Notes: generated by a model not told the origin, from the letters alone. DNA of 64,000 bases from Actinomadura chibensis NBRC 106107 (GCF_001552135.1 NZ_BCQP01000040.1:62001-126000), one strand, 5' to 3'. Shown: positions 34,083-44,100, numbered from the stretch's first letter. Translations and numbers: made by a program.

Positions 34083-35531
34083 GTGAGTCGAGAAGGTGTG
34101 ACGCCGCAGAGCGAGGATTTCTCCGCCTGGTACAACGAGCTGGTGGTGCAGGCGCAGCTCGTCGACCGCGGTCCGGTGCGCGGCACGATGGTCATCCGCC
34201 CGTACGGCTACCGGGTGTGGGAGCTGCTCCAGGCCGACCTGGACCGGCGGATCAAGGACGCGGGGCACGACAACGCCTCCTTCCCGCTGCTGATCCCGGA
34301 GTCCTACCTCAAGCGCGAGGCCGAGCACGTCGAGGGCTTCTCCCCGGAGCTCGCCGTCGTGACGCACGCGGGCGGCAAGGAGCTTGAGGAGCCGCTCGTC
34401 GTCCGGCCGACGTCGGAGACGATCATCGGCGAGTACATGGCCAAGTGGATCGACTCGCACCGCGACCTGCCGCTGCTGCTGAACCAGTGGGCGAACGTGA
34501 TCCGCTGGGAGATGCGGCCCCGCCTCTTCCTGCGGACGACCGAGTTCCTCTGGCAGGAGGGCCACACCGCGCACGCCGACGAGGACGACGCCATGCGCGA
34601 GACGATGTGGGCCCTGGACGCCTACGCGGGCGTGTCGCGCGAGCTGGCCGCCATCCCCGTCATCGCGGGGGAGAAGACGCCCGGCGAGCGGTTCGCGGGC
34701 GCCGTCCGCACGTACACGATCGAGGGCATGATGCGCGACGGCCGCGCCCTCCAGGCCGGGACGTCGCACTACCTCGGCACGAACTTCGCCAAGGCGTTCG
34801 AGATCCAGTACCAGGACGAGGCGGGCAAGTTGACGCTCGCGCACACCACGTCCTGGGGCATGACCACCCGCATGATCGGCGCCGTGATCATGACGCACGG
34901 GGACGACAAGGGGCTCGTGCTGCCGCCGCGGCTCGCGCCCTACCAGGTCGTGATCGTCCCGATCGGGCGCAAGGAGCAGGGCGAGCAGGCCGCCGCCGAG
35001 GCCCGCCGGCTCGGCGCGGCGATCAAGTCGATGGGCATCCGCGTCCACGTCGACGACAACCGCCCGCAGCTCTCCCCGGGCTTCAAGTTCAACGAGTGGG
35101 AGATGCGCGGCGTCCCGGTCCGGATCGAGCTGGGCAAGCGCGACATCGAGGCCGGGGTCGGCACGCTGGTGCGGCGGCTGCCGACCGTCGAGGGGCAGGG
35201 CAAGGAGCAGGTCCCGCTGGAGAAGCTGCCCGAGCTGCTGCCCGGCATCCTCGCCGACTTCCAGTCGTTCCTGCTGGCCCGCGCCGAGGCGTTCCGCGAG
35301 GAGCACACCGCCGCCGTGGACGGCTGGGACGCGTTCACCGCGCAGGTCGCGTCCGGCTGGGCCCGCGCGCTGCACTGCGGCGAGACGGCCTGCGAGGACG
35401 AGATCAAGGCCGAGACCGCCGCGACGCCCCGGGTCATCCCGGCCGACGCCCCGGAGGAGACGGGCGTGTGCGTGAAGTGCGGCCGCCCGTCCGCCTACGG
35501 CAAGCGCGTCATCTTCGGCCGCGCCTACTGA
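34083..35531 (+). CDS. proS: Prolyl-tRNA synthetase, eukaryote/archaea-like type with C-terminal zinc domain
   Basis: 482 residues. This is the other ProRS architecture: no editing insertion, TPQSEDFSAWYNELV at the start, RPTSETIIGEYMAKW and FLWQEGHTAH in the core. Motif 3 is TTSWGMTTRMIGAVIMTHGDDKG. A C-terminal extension has four cysteines (HCGETACEDE, CVKCGR) and the diagnostic terminal Tyr (GKRVIFGRAY). Start is unclear: TTG 34074, GTG 34083 and GTG 34098 are all in frame and none has a good ribosome site. TACCCT at 34069-34074 would put transcription close to GTG 34083, suggesting a leaderless mRNA (inference). Confidence 0.94.
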   Translation: MSREGVTPQSEDFSAWYNELVVQAQLVDRGPVRGTMVIRPYGYRVWELLQADLDRRIKDAGHDNASFPLLIPESYLKREAEHVEGFSPELAVVTHAGGKELEEPLVVRPTSETIIGEYMAKWIDSHRDLPLLLNQWANVIRWEMRPRLFLRTTEFLWQEGHTAHADEDDAMRETMWALDAYAGVSRELAAIPVIAGEKTPGERFAGAVRTYTIEGMMRDGRALQAGTSHYLGTNFAKAFEIQYQDEAGKLTLAHTTSWGMTTRMIGAVIMTHGDDKGLVLPPRLAPYQVVIVPIGRKEQGEQAAAEARRLGAAIKSMGIRVHVDDNRPQLSPGFKFNEWEMRGVPVRIELGKRDIEAGVGTLVRRLPTVEGQGKEQVPLEKLPELLPGILADFQSFLLARAEAFREEHTAAVDGWDAFTAQVASGWARALHCGETACEDEIKAETAATPRVIPADAPEETGVCVKCGRPSAYGKRVIFGRAY

Positions 35532-35542
35532 GCCTCACCCAA

Positions 35543-35571
35543 GGGCCCCTGGCCGTCCCGGTCAGGGGTCC
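35543..35571. terminator. Bidirectional terminator between convergent genes
   Basis: GGGCCCCTG (35543-35551) and CAGGGGTCC (35563-35571) form a 9-bp stem (one G-U) with an 11-nt loop. It lies in the 39 bases between the ProRS stop and the DUF6328 stop and touches the latter. Confidence 0.7.
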
Positions 35572-36074
35572 TATCCGTCGGCGGCGCGGCGCCGGTGCGC
35601 CCTGAGCCGCGTCAGGTACGGCTGGACGAACCACGTCCACCCGCACAGCGCCAGGACGGCCGCCGCCGTGAGGGCCGTCCAGGCGGCCTCGTCCTCCAGC
35701 GACTCGACGATCAGCGTCGTCGCCGCGGTGATCGACACGGTGAGCGCGAACGCGCCGACGATCCCGAACCGGTTCGCGCGCTTGATCAGCAGCGCCTTCT
35801 GCCCGAGCCGGAACAGGATCCGGTGCTGGAACACGGGCGCGATGAAGCAGATCGACGCGACCGCCGCGCCGAACAGCGCGACGTAGAACATCGGGCGGCC
35901 GGTGGAGTCCACCTTGCTGAACCGGGCGGAGAACGGCACGGTCAGCAGGAACGCGAACAGCACCTGCACGCCGGTGACCGCGACGCGGAACCCCTGCAGA
36001 AGCTCCATCAACTGCCGGTCGAGACGTTCGTGCTCGGTCTCGTTGCGGGGCTTGTCGGCGGAATCGGCGCTCAT
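35571..36074 (-). CDS. DUF6328 family membrane protein
   Basis: 167 residues. A charged ~25-residue N-terminus is followed by four hydrophobic helices (VTGVQVLFAFLLTVPF, MFYVALFGAAVASICFIAPV, FGIVGAFALTVSITAATTLIV and ALTAAAVLALCGWTWFV). The RLDRQLMELLQGFRVAVTGVQ block before helix 1 is conserved in this family, which I know as DUF6328. Function unknown. It ends at the shared terminator and starts 71 bases from the SpoIIE gene end. Confidence 0.8.
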   Translation of the reverse strand: MSADSADKPRNETEHERLDRQLMELLQGFRVAVTGVQVLFAFLLTVPFSARFSKVDSTGRPMFYVALFGAAVASICFIAPVFQHRILFRLGQKALLIKRANRFGIVGAFALTVSITAATTLIVESLEDEAAWTALTAAAVLALCGWTWFVQPYLTRLRAHRRRAADG

Positions 36075-36145
36075 GCAGGCGATCTACCCCGCACAGCGGA
36101 CGGCAGTCCGCTATGTCAGTGATGTCCAACTCATTGGGCGGCCGT

Positions 36146-38170
36146 CTAGGTAAGCGACGGGGGCTCCACGCGCAGCGCGAGCATCGACACGTCGTCGCGC
36201 AGGTCGCCGTCGCAGAAGTCGAGCAGCGCCTGCTCCACCCCCGCGAGCAGCCCCTCCGGCGTGTCGCCCGCGTGCGCGGCGAGCGCCTCCAGCAGCCGCT
36301 CCTGCCCGAACTCCTGCCGCAGCATGTCGCACGCTTCGAGGACGCCGTCCGAATGCAGGACGAGCGTGTCGCCGGGGTTCAGCTCGACGGTGTCGACGCC
36401 GGGCTCGAAGTCCTCGAACAGGCCGAGCGGGACGCCGCCGCGCGACGCGGACCTGATCATCCCGTCCGCGCGGACCACGACCGCCGGGGGATGGCCCGCC
36501 GTGCCCAGCGAGACGACCACCCGGTCCGGCTCCAGCGTCAGCCCGGCCATCACGGCGGTGACGAACCGGTCCTCGTCGAGGAGGGCCTCGTTGACCATGC
36601 CGAGGACCTCCGCCGGACGCGACCTCCACCGGGACGCGAGCCGGGCGCAGTGCCGGGCCGTCGACGTCACGGCCGCCGCGTCCTCGCCCTTGCCGCACAC
36701 GTCGCCGAGGATGAGGCCCCAGCCGTCCTCCGTCCGGAACACGTCGTAGAAGTCGCCGCCGACCTCCGAGCCGTGCGTCGCCGTCAGGTACTTCGCCGCG
36801 ACCCGCACGCCCGGGATCACCGGCAGCGCCTTCGGCAGCAGCCCCGCCTGGAGCGTCTCGGCCACCTCGGCGCGCCGCCGGTACAGCCGCGCCGCCCGGA
36901 TCACGAGCGCCAGGTAGCGGCCGAGCCGCTGCACGACCCCGAGGTCCATGAGGTCGAACGGGCCGTACTCGCCGCTCGCCGCCAGCGTGATCGAGCCGAT
37001 GGCGCGGTCGCCGTCCTCGATCGGGACGCTCAGCACCGACGTCACGCCGATCTTCCCGCAGACGGGCTGGCCGTCCGGGCACACGCCGAGCACGTCGAGG
37101 TTCTCCAGGTGCGGACGGAGCGCGCTCTGCCTCGTCACGTACACGGTGTGCGGCAGCGTGTTCTCGGCGGGCTGGACCTCCTCCAGCATCCGCGCCGCCT
37201 CCACCGAATGCTCGTCCTCGGGGCCCATCACGACCTGGCGGCGCAGGGTGGGCGTCGCGCTCACCCCGCCCTGGCCCGGCTTCTTCGGGCCGCCGTCCGG
37301 GCCGGTCAGGTCGATGAACGCCCAGTCGGCCAGCTCGGCGGCGAGCAGCCGGGCGCAGCGCCGCACCGCCACCGTCTCGTTGAAGACCGGCTCGTCGAGG
37401 AGCAGCTCGCTGGCCGTGGCGAGGACGTCCATCCGGTGGACGATCGTCGCGACCGCCTCGTCGTCCGACGGCGGCGCGGCGGGGCCGGTCTTGCCCGGCG
37501 GCCCGCCCGACCGCGCGGCGTCCGCCCGCGCGGACGCCGCCGCCGGACGGCCCTTCGCCTGCTTCACCGTGGCCGGCCCCGCGGGCGGCTCGTCCGGCGG
37601 GGGACTGAGCGGCCCGGCCGCCACGACGACCATCGGGTCCGGCTCGCCGCGGATCCACACCCGGGCCAGCGTCACGACCGCGTCCACCGGCCGGTCGCGG
37701 CCGAGGAAGCGGACCTGGACGCGGCGGCGGCGGCCCGTCCGGACGACCGCCGCGAGCTGCGACCGCACCGCCGCGCGGGTCGCCATGTCGCAGAACGCCG
37801 TGAACTGCTTGCCCGACACGTACCCGGCCGACGTGCCGAGCAGCGCCGCGGCCTGCCGGTTCGCCCGCCGCACGCTGGTGCCGCGGTCCAACAGGAAAAG
37901 CGGGACGGGGGCGTCCTGGAAGACGGTCCGCAGCACCCGCCGCTCGGTCTCCGCCGCGGCCGACCCGCCCTGCTCGCCGGTGTGCTCGGAGCCCATCGTC
38001 CGCAGCACGGTGAGCGCCAGCTCAAGCTCGACCAGCGCGGCGTCCAGCGTCGCGCGCAGATCGGGCTCCGGCACGCCGGCGGCCTGGCGCAGCTCGCCGA
38101 TGCGGCCTTCGAGGTCCGAGATCTCCCGCATCAGGGTCTCGGGTTCGAGCTGGTCGGGCTGATCGCGCAT
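36146..38170 (-). CDS. PAS-GAF-PP2C (SpoIIE-type) serine phosphatase
   Basis: 674 residues from ATG 38170, with GAGGGAGA upstream; an ATG at 38251 would add 27 unconserved residues. Order: a helical N-terminus (~1-60), a PAS domain (~75-175, FQDAPVPLFLLDRG), a Pro/Ala linker, a GAF domain (~240-410, VTSVLSVPIEDGDRAIGSI) and a SpoIIE-type PP2C (~440-670). Its metal site is EVGGDFYDVF, GDVCGKGEDAA, LHSDGVLEA and DDVSMLAL. It should dephosphorylate an anti-sigma antagonist (STAS) protein in response to a small ligand. No kinase domain is attached, unlike the phosphatase at 45464. Confidence 0.92.
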   Translation of the reverse strand: MRDQPDQLEPETLMREISDLEGRIGELRQAAGVPEPDLRATLDAALVELELALTVLRTMGSEHTGEQGGSAAAETERRVLRTVFQDAPVPLFLLDRGTSVRRANRQAAALLGTSAGYVSGKQFTAFCDMATRAAVRSQLAAVVRTGRRRRVQVRFLGRDRPVDAVVTLARVWIRGEPDPMVVVAAGPLSPPPDEPPAGPATVKQAKGRPAAASARADAARSGGPPGKTGPAAPPSDDEAVATIVHRMDVLATASELLLDEPVFNETVAVRRCARLLAAELADWAFIDLTGPDGGPKKPGQGGVSATPTLRRQVVMGPEDEHSVEAARMLEEVQPAENTLPHTVYVTRQSALRPHLENLDVLGVCPDGQPVCGKIGVTSVLSVPIEDGDRAIGSITLAASGEYGPFDLMDLGVVQRLGRYLALVIRAARLYRRRAEVAETLQAGLLPKALPVIPGVRVAAKYLTATHGSEVGGDFYDVFRTEDGWGLILGDVCGKGEDAAAVTSTARHCARLASRWRSRPAEVLGMVNEALLDEDRFVTAVMAGLTLEPDRVVVSLGTAGHPPAVVVRADGMIRSASRGGVPLGLFEDFEPGVDTVELNPGDTLVLHSDGVLEACDMLRQEFGQERLLEALAAHAGDTPEGLLAGVEQALLDFCDGDLRDDVSMLALRVEPPSLT

Positions 38171-38332
38171 CCGGTCTCCCTCTCGTCCGCGCCTCAGGGT
38201 GGAACCAGGGTCGCTCCCCGCCCGGGCCCGGCCGGCCGGGGCCATGATCATCGGGACCCCGGCCGTCGCAGCCGCTCCACGCGGTCTGGTCGAAGCTTAT
38301 GCGCAGCCTCGGCATGCGCCTAGCGTCATGAT

Positions 38333-39241
38333 CTAGGGAAGGCCCTGATCGCCGACGATACGCTGGGCGAGCGCGGTGAGCTTCACATGACGTGTCTGTG
38401 AGATACGGCGCATCTCGGCGAACGCCTCGTCGGCGTCGCATCCGAGCGCGTGCATCAAGATGCCCTTCGCCTGGTCGACGACGGCCCGCGCCTCGACCGC
38501 CTCCTGCAACTGCATCGCCGTCCGGTGGACGTCGTCGTACTGCTGGGTGTTCGACACCGCCGCGCTGCCCTGCGCGATCAGCAGCGACGCCAGCGCGTGC
38601 CGCCCGTCCCCGAGCGCCTTCGGCGTCACCCCGTACAGCGTCAGCGTCACGAGGACCGGCGGGTTCAGGTGCGGGGACGTCGTGAAGCAGCGCACCCCGC
38701 GGCGCAGCATGTCCGACACCGCGTCCGGCCAGCGGGTCTCGCCGAGGATGTCGTCGGACGACAGCGGCCGCCGGTCCAGCACCACGTCGAAGATCGGCCC
38801 GCGGCCGCGGGCGAGCTGCCGGTCGGTCACCTCGGCGAGGTCCGGATGGCTCGCCGCCGCCGCGAGCGGCTCCGGCCTGATCTCCACCGCGCCCGCCGCC
38901 GGGGACGCCGCGTCCGGCGTCGCGCTCTGCGGCGGGACGTGCGGCACGTCGTGCGCCGGGTCGGTCGGCAGGCCGGGCAGCTCGGGCAGCGCCCACCGCA
39001 CGCTCGCCGCGCCCGCGCACCCCGGCACCACCCGCGCCGCGAGCTCCGTCACCCGGTGCAGCGTGCCGACGTCGGAGGACTCCCCGACCATGCCGAGCCG
39101 CGCGATCTCCAGCGCGAGCTGGTCGGTCAGAACGACTTCGCTGGACGTCACCCCTCTGACACTAGCCTCCCCGGCGGGCGGCGGAACCGGCGGCGCCTGG
39201 CCGTCGCCCCGTCCGTAATGTCGCTGGTCACGCTGGTTCAT
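38333..39241 (-). CDS. GAF-ANTAR domain RNA-binding response protein
   Basis: 302 residues if ATG 39241 is used (GGAG 9 bases upstream); GTG 39151, just before LTDQLALEIARLG, is the alternative. A GAF-like sensory domain (~50-225) precedes a C-terminal ANTAR domain with LQEAVEARAVVDQAKGILM and CDADEAFAEMRRISQ. ANTAR domains bind paired hairpins in nascent RNA to prevent termination. The gene lies downstream of the CBS gene and upstream of the SpoIIE gene on the same strand. Confidence 0.87.
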   Translation of the reverse strand: MNQRDQRHYGRGDGQAPPVPPPAGEASVRGVTSSEVVLTDQLALEIARLGMVGESSDVGTLHRVTELAARVVPGCAGAASVRWALPELPGLPTDPAHDVPHVPPQSATPDAASPAAGAVEIRPEPLAAAASHPDLAEVTDRQLARGRGPIFDVVLDRRPLSSDDILGETRWPDAVSDMLRRGVRCFTTSPHLNPPVLVTLTLYGVTPKALGDGRHALASLLIAQGSAAVSNTQQYDDVHRTAMQLQEAVEARAVVDQAKGILMHALGCDADEAFAEMRRISQTRHVKLTALAQRIVGDQGLP

Positions 39242-39314
39242 GTCGCCCTGCTCCACGCCGTCGCGCGGCTCGTCGCCTGCCGGTCGCTCGCCCGTCGCGC
39301 GGCTCGTCGTCTCG

Positions 39315-39737
39315 CTAGTTGTTCGGCGGGGCCTTGCTGATGGCCGAGAGCGGGCCGCGCTCGCCGTCCGCGACCGCCAGGTCGCCGATGCACAGGATCC
39401 CGATCGGGCGGTGCTCGGCGTCCACGACCGGCAGCCGCCGGACGGCCTGCTCCGACATCAGCCGCGCCGCCGTCCCCGTGTCGTCGTCCGGATGGAGGGT
39501 CGTCAACTCCGCCGTGCACACGTCCCCGAGGGGCGTCCGCGCCGGGTCGCGGGCCTCGGCTACCCCGCGCACCACGATGTCGCGATCGGTGACCACGCCG
39601 CACAGCCGTCCCGCGAACGTCACCAGGACGTCGCCGATGCCCTCGTCCCGCATGACCAGGGCGGCCTCGTACAGCGTCGCGTCGAGCGGCAGTGTCAGCG
39701 GCTGCGCCGTCATCACGTCGCTGACCCTAGGTGGCAT
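39315..39737 (-). CDS. CBS-domain pair protein
   Basis: 140 residues from ATG 39737, chosen because GGAAGG lies at the right distance (9 nt), whereas GTG 39746 is almost on top of it. Two CBS motifs: VSDVMTAQPLTLPLDATLYEAALVM with DVLVTFAGRLCGVVTDRDIV, and ELTTLHPDDDTGTAARLMSEQAVRRLPVVDAEHRPIGIL. Stand-alone CBS pairs bind adenine nucleotides and often regulate a partner protein. No partner is evident; it reads towards the ANTAR gene. Confidence 0.9.
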   Translation of the reverse strand: MPPRVSDVMTAQPLTLPLDATLYEAALVMRDEGIGDVLVTFAGRLCGVVTDRDIVVRGVAEARDPARTPLGDVCTAELTTLHPDDDTGTAARLMSEQAVRRLPVVDAEHRPIGILCIGDLAVADGERGPLSAISKAPPNN

Positions 39738-40047
39738 CGCGCGCACATCCTTCCGATCGCCGGCGGCTCGCGTTCGCCCGTGTCCGCTCTACCCTATTTA
39801 TTGCCTTGCACTCCTCCTTCGGGCCTTGGCGGCCCTCCATCGTCGTGCAAGGCGTGCGATCGCTGCATCGCTTCGGCTCGCCTTGCGGCTCGCTTCGCGA
39901 TCAGGTTCTCGCTTCGCTCGAACCTGCCTTCGGACGCGATCGCGACGATTTCGGTTGTCGCGGGGTTGCGGAGGGGGCTGGGGTCGCCGCTAACACTTAG
40001 TTTTACTAAGGGTAGTTGTATCGATGCTGGTTGTTGCTGGAAACGAA
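39738..40047. other. Intergenic region upstream of the CBS gene, with AT-rich palindrome
   Basis: Most of 39760-39960 is a run of CTTCG/GCTCG-rich words without a plausible reading frame, a common type of actinomycete extragenic filler. At 39996-40010 CTTAGT-TTT-ACTAAG is a perfect 6-bp-arm inverted repeat in a locally AT-rich patch (about 39990-40030) that stands out in this genome. It lies 259 bases upstream of the CBS start and may be its promoter/operator. Confidence 0.5.
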
Positions 40048-40080
40048 AGATCCCGCAGTCACGGGGTAACTGCGGGATCT
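40048..40080 (-). terminator. Rho-independent terminator of the SigR-like gene
   Basis: A perfect 12-bp stem AGATCCCGCAGT/ACTGCGGGATCT with a 9-nt loop. On the minus strand it is followed by TTTCGTTT. It begins 17 bases after the sigma-factor stop, so that gene is transcribed alone. Confidence 0.88.
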
Positions 40081-40096
40081 TGTCGGGGGCTCGGGG

Positions 40097-40699
40097 CTAC
40101 GCGGCCAGGACGTGGGAGGCTCGGTGGTCGGCCAGGGCCTCGCGGAGCTGCTTGCGGCCCCGGTGCAGGCGGGACATCACGGTGCCGATGGGGGTGCCCA
40201 TCATTTCCGCGATCTCCTTGTACGGGTAGCCCTCGACGTCGGCCAGGTAGACCGCGTCCCGGAAGTCCTTGGGGAGGGCGCGCAGGGCGCTGACCACCTC
40301 GGAGTCGGGGATGCGGTCCAGTGCCTCGGACTCGGCGGACCGGAAGCCGGACGAGTGCGCCTCGGCCTGCGCGATCTGCCACTCCTCCAGCTCCTCCGAG
40401 CCCGCGCGCTGGGGCTCGCGCTGCTTCTTGCGGTAGGTGTTGATGAAGTTGTTGGTCAGGATGCGGTGCAGCCACGCCTTGAGGTTCGTGCCCTCCTGGA
40501 ACTGGTGGAAGTTCACGTAGGCCTTGGCCAGGGTCTCCTGGACGAGGTCCTCGGCGTCGGCGGAGTTGCGGGTCATCCGGACGGCGCTGGCGTACAGCGG
40601 GTCGGCGAGCGGCAGGACGTCGCGCTCGTAGCGCCGCGTGCTGTCGACGGTCGCGGGGCCCTTCCCGGCCCGGCGGACGGGCGTGTTCACAGCGGTCAT
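40097..40699 (-). CDS. sigR: SigR/SigH-type ECF sigma factor (redox stress)
   Basis: 200 residues from ATG 40699 (GGGGAG upstream). Region 2 reads LYASAVRMTRNSADAEDLVQETLAKAY, then NLKAWLHRILTNNFINTYRKKQREPQR, the hallmark of the SigR/SigH group. Region 4 reads LPKDFRDAVYLADVEGYPYKEIAEMMGTPIGTVMSRLHRGRKQLR. SigR directs thiol-oxidative-stress genes and is normally held by the zinc anti-sigma RsrA encoded just downstream. Here a strong terminator follows directly and no anti-sigma gene is adjacent. Upstream GGGAAC (around 40812-40817, minus) resembles a SigR -35, but the -10 does not match well. Confidence 0.9.
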   Translation of the reverse strand: MTAVNTPVRRAGKGPATVDSTRRYERDVLPLADPLYASAVRMTRNSADAEDLVQETLAKAYVNFHQFQEGTNLKAWLHRILTNNFINTYRKKQREPQRAGSEELEEWQIAQAEAHSSGFRSAESEALDRIPDSEVVSALRALPKDFRDAVYLADVEGYPYKEIAEMMGTPIGTVMSRLHRGRKQLREALADHRASHVLAA

Positions 40700-41110
40700 C
40701 GTCGCTCCCCGTAGGTAGAGGCCCGGCTGGCGGGCCGGTTGCTGGCGCGTGTTCGGGGGCACGCGCGGACCGGGCGGACCGACCGCCCTCCGTAATGTGG
40801 TACGTGCCACCGTTCCCGACGGGTTCGGATGGGCCGCCGGCCTCGCGCTGAGGGGCGGCCGGGAGTCCGCGTGGATCGGCTTTCGCCAGGGCGACCCCGG
40901 TCTCCCGGGACGTCGCGGGCCGGGCGCGATCGGATCGCTTCCACCCGTCGGTGGTCTTCCTCAGGTAAGACGCGCGGAAGGGGCCGAAAGGTTGCGCGCG
41001 GCCACGTGTCGTCCATCACATCGGGTCGTGTTCCGCTCGTACCGGTGCTGAACAGGCGGTATAGGGGGTCCCCGGGAGCCCGGGGGCGGCGGCTCCCGGG
41101 GACCCGGCGG
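40700..41110. other. Intergenic region between sigma factor and carboxypeptidase genes (411 bases)
   Basis: Holds the sigma-factor promoter (minus) and the end of the M14 gene. GTGGTACGTGCCAC at 40797-40810 is a near-perfect palindrome (two mismatched centre-flanking bases) directly beside the GGGAAC box. GTCCCCGGGAGCC/GGCTCCCGGGGAC around 41068-41103 forms a hairpin ahead of the M14 stop, a likely terminator. No convincing reading frame seen. Confidence 0.5.
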
Positions 41111-44100
41111 TCAGTCGATCAGGTGCCGGAGCGCCCTCGCCACGAGCGTCCGCTGGTCGGCGGGCGCCGCCTGCTCGATCCCGAAGCCGAGCAGGACGGT
41201 GTCCCGGGTCGCGACCGACGAGACCGAGTCGATCAGCGCCTGGGCGCGGGCGAACTCGGCCGGGTTGCCGGGGCTGCCGGGCGGCGCGGGCTGGACCGTC
41301 CAGGGGCCGAGGCCGCTTTCGAAGCCCTCGGCGTCGACCGTCCCGGCGGTCGTGGTGACCTTGGTGTCATCGATGAACAGGCCGGTTCCGCCGCTGCCAG
41401 GGTCGCTGACGTAGGCGATGGACACCTCGACCTTCTTGCCCGCGTACGCGGACAGGTCGTACGCGACCGGGACCCAGCCGTTGGAGTTGCCGGTGATGGC
41501 GTTCCACTGGCCGGACGATCCGGTGTTGCCGCAGGGGTTGCCCCTGGTCAGGTAGTGGCCGAGGAACGGATGCATGTCGAGGAGGTAGCCCTGCTCGCAC
41601 TGCTCCGGGACGGCCGTGCTCGTCCTCCCGTTCTTGTCGGGCAGCGTCGTCCAGTCCTCGGCGCCGGAGGTGTGCGCTTCGAGGATGACGTTGTCGAAGC
41701 CCGTCTCCGTGCTGTAGGAGATCTGGGCCTGGAGGGCCGGGGCCTGCGCGGCCGTGACCGAGGTCAGGTCGATCGTCCGGGTCAGGCGGCGGTAGAGGCC
41801 GTCCTGGTGCGGGCCCGCGACGTACCACTGGCCCTCGACGGGCTCGGTGGGCGCCGCCGCGCCCGCGTAGTCGCCCGCCTTCCAGCTGGTGAACTGCGGG
41901 AACTGGGCGGCGGGCAGGACGGTCGAGGTCACCTGGAACCCGCCCGCCTCGTTCACCGGGTTGCTCGGCGTCCCGGTCAGCTTGGCCGTGACGCCGTCGA
42001 ACGGCGCCTTGTCCCCGGTGAACGTCGTCGGCGCGCCCACGCGCTGCCTGTCGTACGCGCCCAGGTAGTACTGGAAGAAGTCGTCCGACAGCAGTTCGCA
42101 GTCGTCGCGGAAGTTGCCCTTGACGACGCACGGCTTCTCGGGGTGCCCCTTGAGGCCGTAGTAGATGCCGCCTCCGTTCAGGCGGCTGACGGGGCCGTAG
42201 TACCCGGTCGTCTCACCCGCGTGGAGGAGTTTGCCGCCCTCGTTCAGGTACGACCGGACGGACAGCAGCAGGTCCTTCTCCCGGTCCGCCACCTGCGAGT
42301 CGGGCTGGTCGCCCAGGTAGGTCTTGACCGGGTCGTCGGCCGCGTCCTGGGTGAGGCGGTTGTCGCCCAGGTACCAGACGACGGCCTTGAAGTGCTTCAG
42401 GACGCCGAGGTCGTGCGGGACGCCGTCCTTGTCGATGTCCCAGACCAGCGGGCGGTGCTTGGCGGCCTTGACCAGGTCGGCGTATTGCTGCGCGTAGCGC
42501 GGCCCGTTCGTCCCGGGCGGGTAGGTCGGGTTGACGCCGGTGTAGTCCTCGTCCGCGATGACCAGGACGTCTGCCTTCTTCTGGTCGCGGACCGTGTAGG
42601 TGAAGTGCTTGCTCTCGACGTCCTTGTGGCCCTTCCTGCCGGTGAACCACACCTCGACCTTGTCGCCGGGTTTCTGCCGCTCGATCTTCCCGCGGTACTC
42701 GGCGTAGTAGACGTTGTTCTCGTCGCCGAAGCGCTCGCCGCCGCGCCATTCGCGGACGTCCTCGGTGCGCGTGCGCCCGCCGTTGACCCGGTACTTCAGC
42801 TCCTTGTGCCGGAGCGACCGGCGGATCACCGAAGCGACCCGCTGCGACGAGCCGTAGGACGTGGTGAAGCCGTCCGTCTCGAAGTCGGGCGCGGTGCGTC
42901 CGACGGCGGAGACGGGCTCGTCCGGCTTCTGCGCCGACTTCCCGACCGACAGCGCGAACGGCAGGTTCTTCTCGAACTCCTTCGAGATCAGCTTCTCGTC
43001 GTCCGGGAACTCGAAGTCGCTGGCGCAGTCGCCGGGCTCCCACTGGTCGTTCGGGTCGGAGCGGGCGGCGGTCGCGCACGTCGCCATCTCCGGCGTGATC
43101 GACAGGGCGCCGTAGACGTTGTCGGCCAGGCCGTCGGTGTCGCCGTTCGTCGTGTAGAGCTGCGCGCCCAGCTCGGGCGTGTAGCCGGGGACGGCCGCGT
43201 GGTCGATGTCGCCGAGCAGCGCGTCGTGGATCACGTCGTCCGGGCTGCGGGTCAGGGCCTGCCAGCCGACGCCGTGCAACAGCAGCTCGGCCGCCGAGTG
43301 GTAGTTGACCAGGTAGGCCGGGCGGAGCTTCTTGTACAGCCCCACCTGCGCCTGCGTCTCGGGCTCGGACCCCGCCGCCTTGCCCCGGTAGGTCTGGTTG
43401 GCGGGCTGGTCGGACGAGCCCTCGTTGTCATAGCCCCACTTGTAGGGGAAGTTGCGGTTGAGGTCGACGCCGTCCGCTCCGGTGATCTGGCCGTCGCCGT
43501 TGTTGTCGCGGGCGTTCTTGCGCCAGAGGCGGAAGCCGTCCTGGAAGGTCAGGTCGTAGCCGTCGACGTTCACGACCGGGATGAACCACAGCTCGGTCGT
43601 GTCGACGATCTTCGTCGTCTCGGGGTTCGTGCCGTACCCCTCGACGTAGTAGTGGAGCAGGCGCCGCACCATCTCCGGAGTGATCCACTCGCGGGCGTGC
43701 TGGGCGGCCTGGTAGACGACGACCGGGCGCTCGCGGTGGCCGCGGACGTCCTTGGTGACCTTGACGGCGGTGATCGGCTTGCCCTGCAGGGACGTCCCGA
43801 TGTCGACCGCGGTGGCGATGGACGGGTGGTCGGCGGCGACCTTGACCAGCTCGTCGTGGATGTTCCCGGCGCCCGAGTAGGGGCGGAAGACCTTCGGCGC
43901 GGGGGCGGCCAGCGCGCGCTGCCGCGCGTCCTTGCCGCCGACCCTCTTCACCGTCAGGCCGAGGCCCTGCCGGTTGAGCGCGGCGGCCTGGGCCTGGCTC
44001 AGCACGGCCTCGACGTGGACGGTGTCCTTCTTCGCGCCCTTGGAGAGCTTGACGTCCTCGCGGTCGAGGCCGAGGCGGTTCAGCGTGCCGACCTGGGCGG

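Noticed and set aside
34069..34083. Firm promoter and leaderless start for the second ProRS
   Set aside because: TACCCT is an acceptable -10 but the -35 is poor, so it is mentioned only as a possibility.
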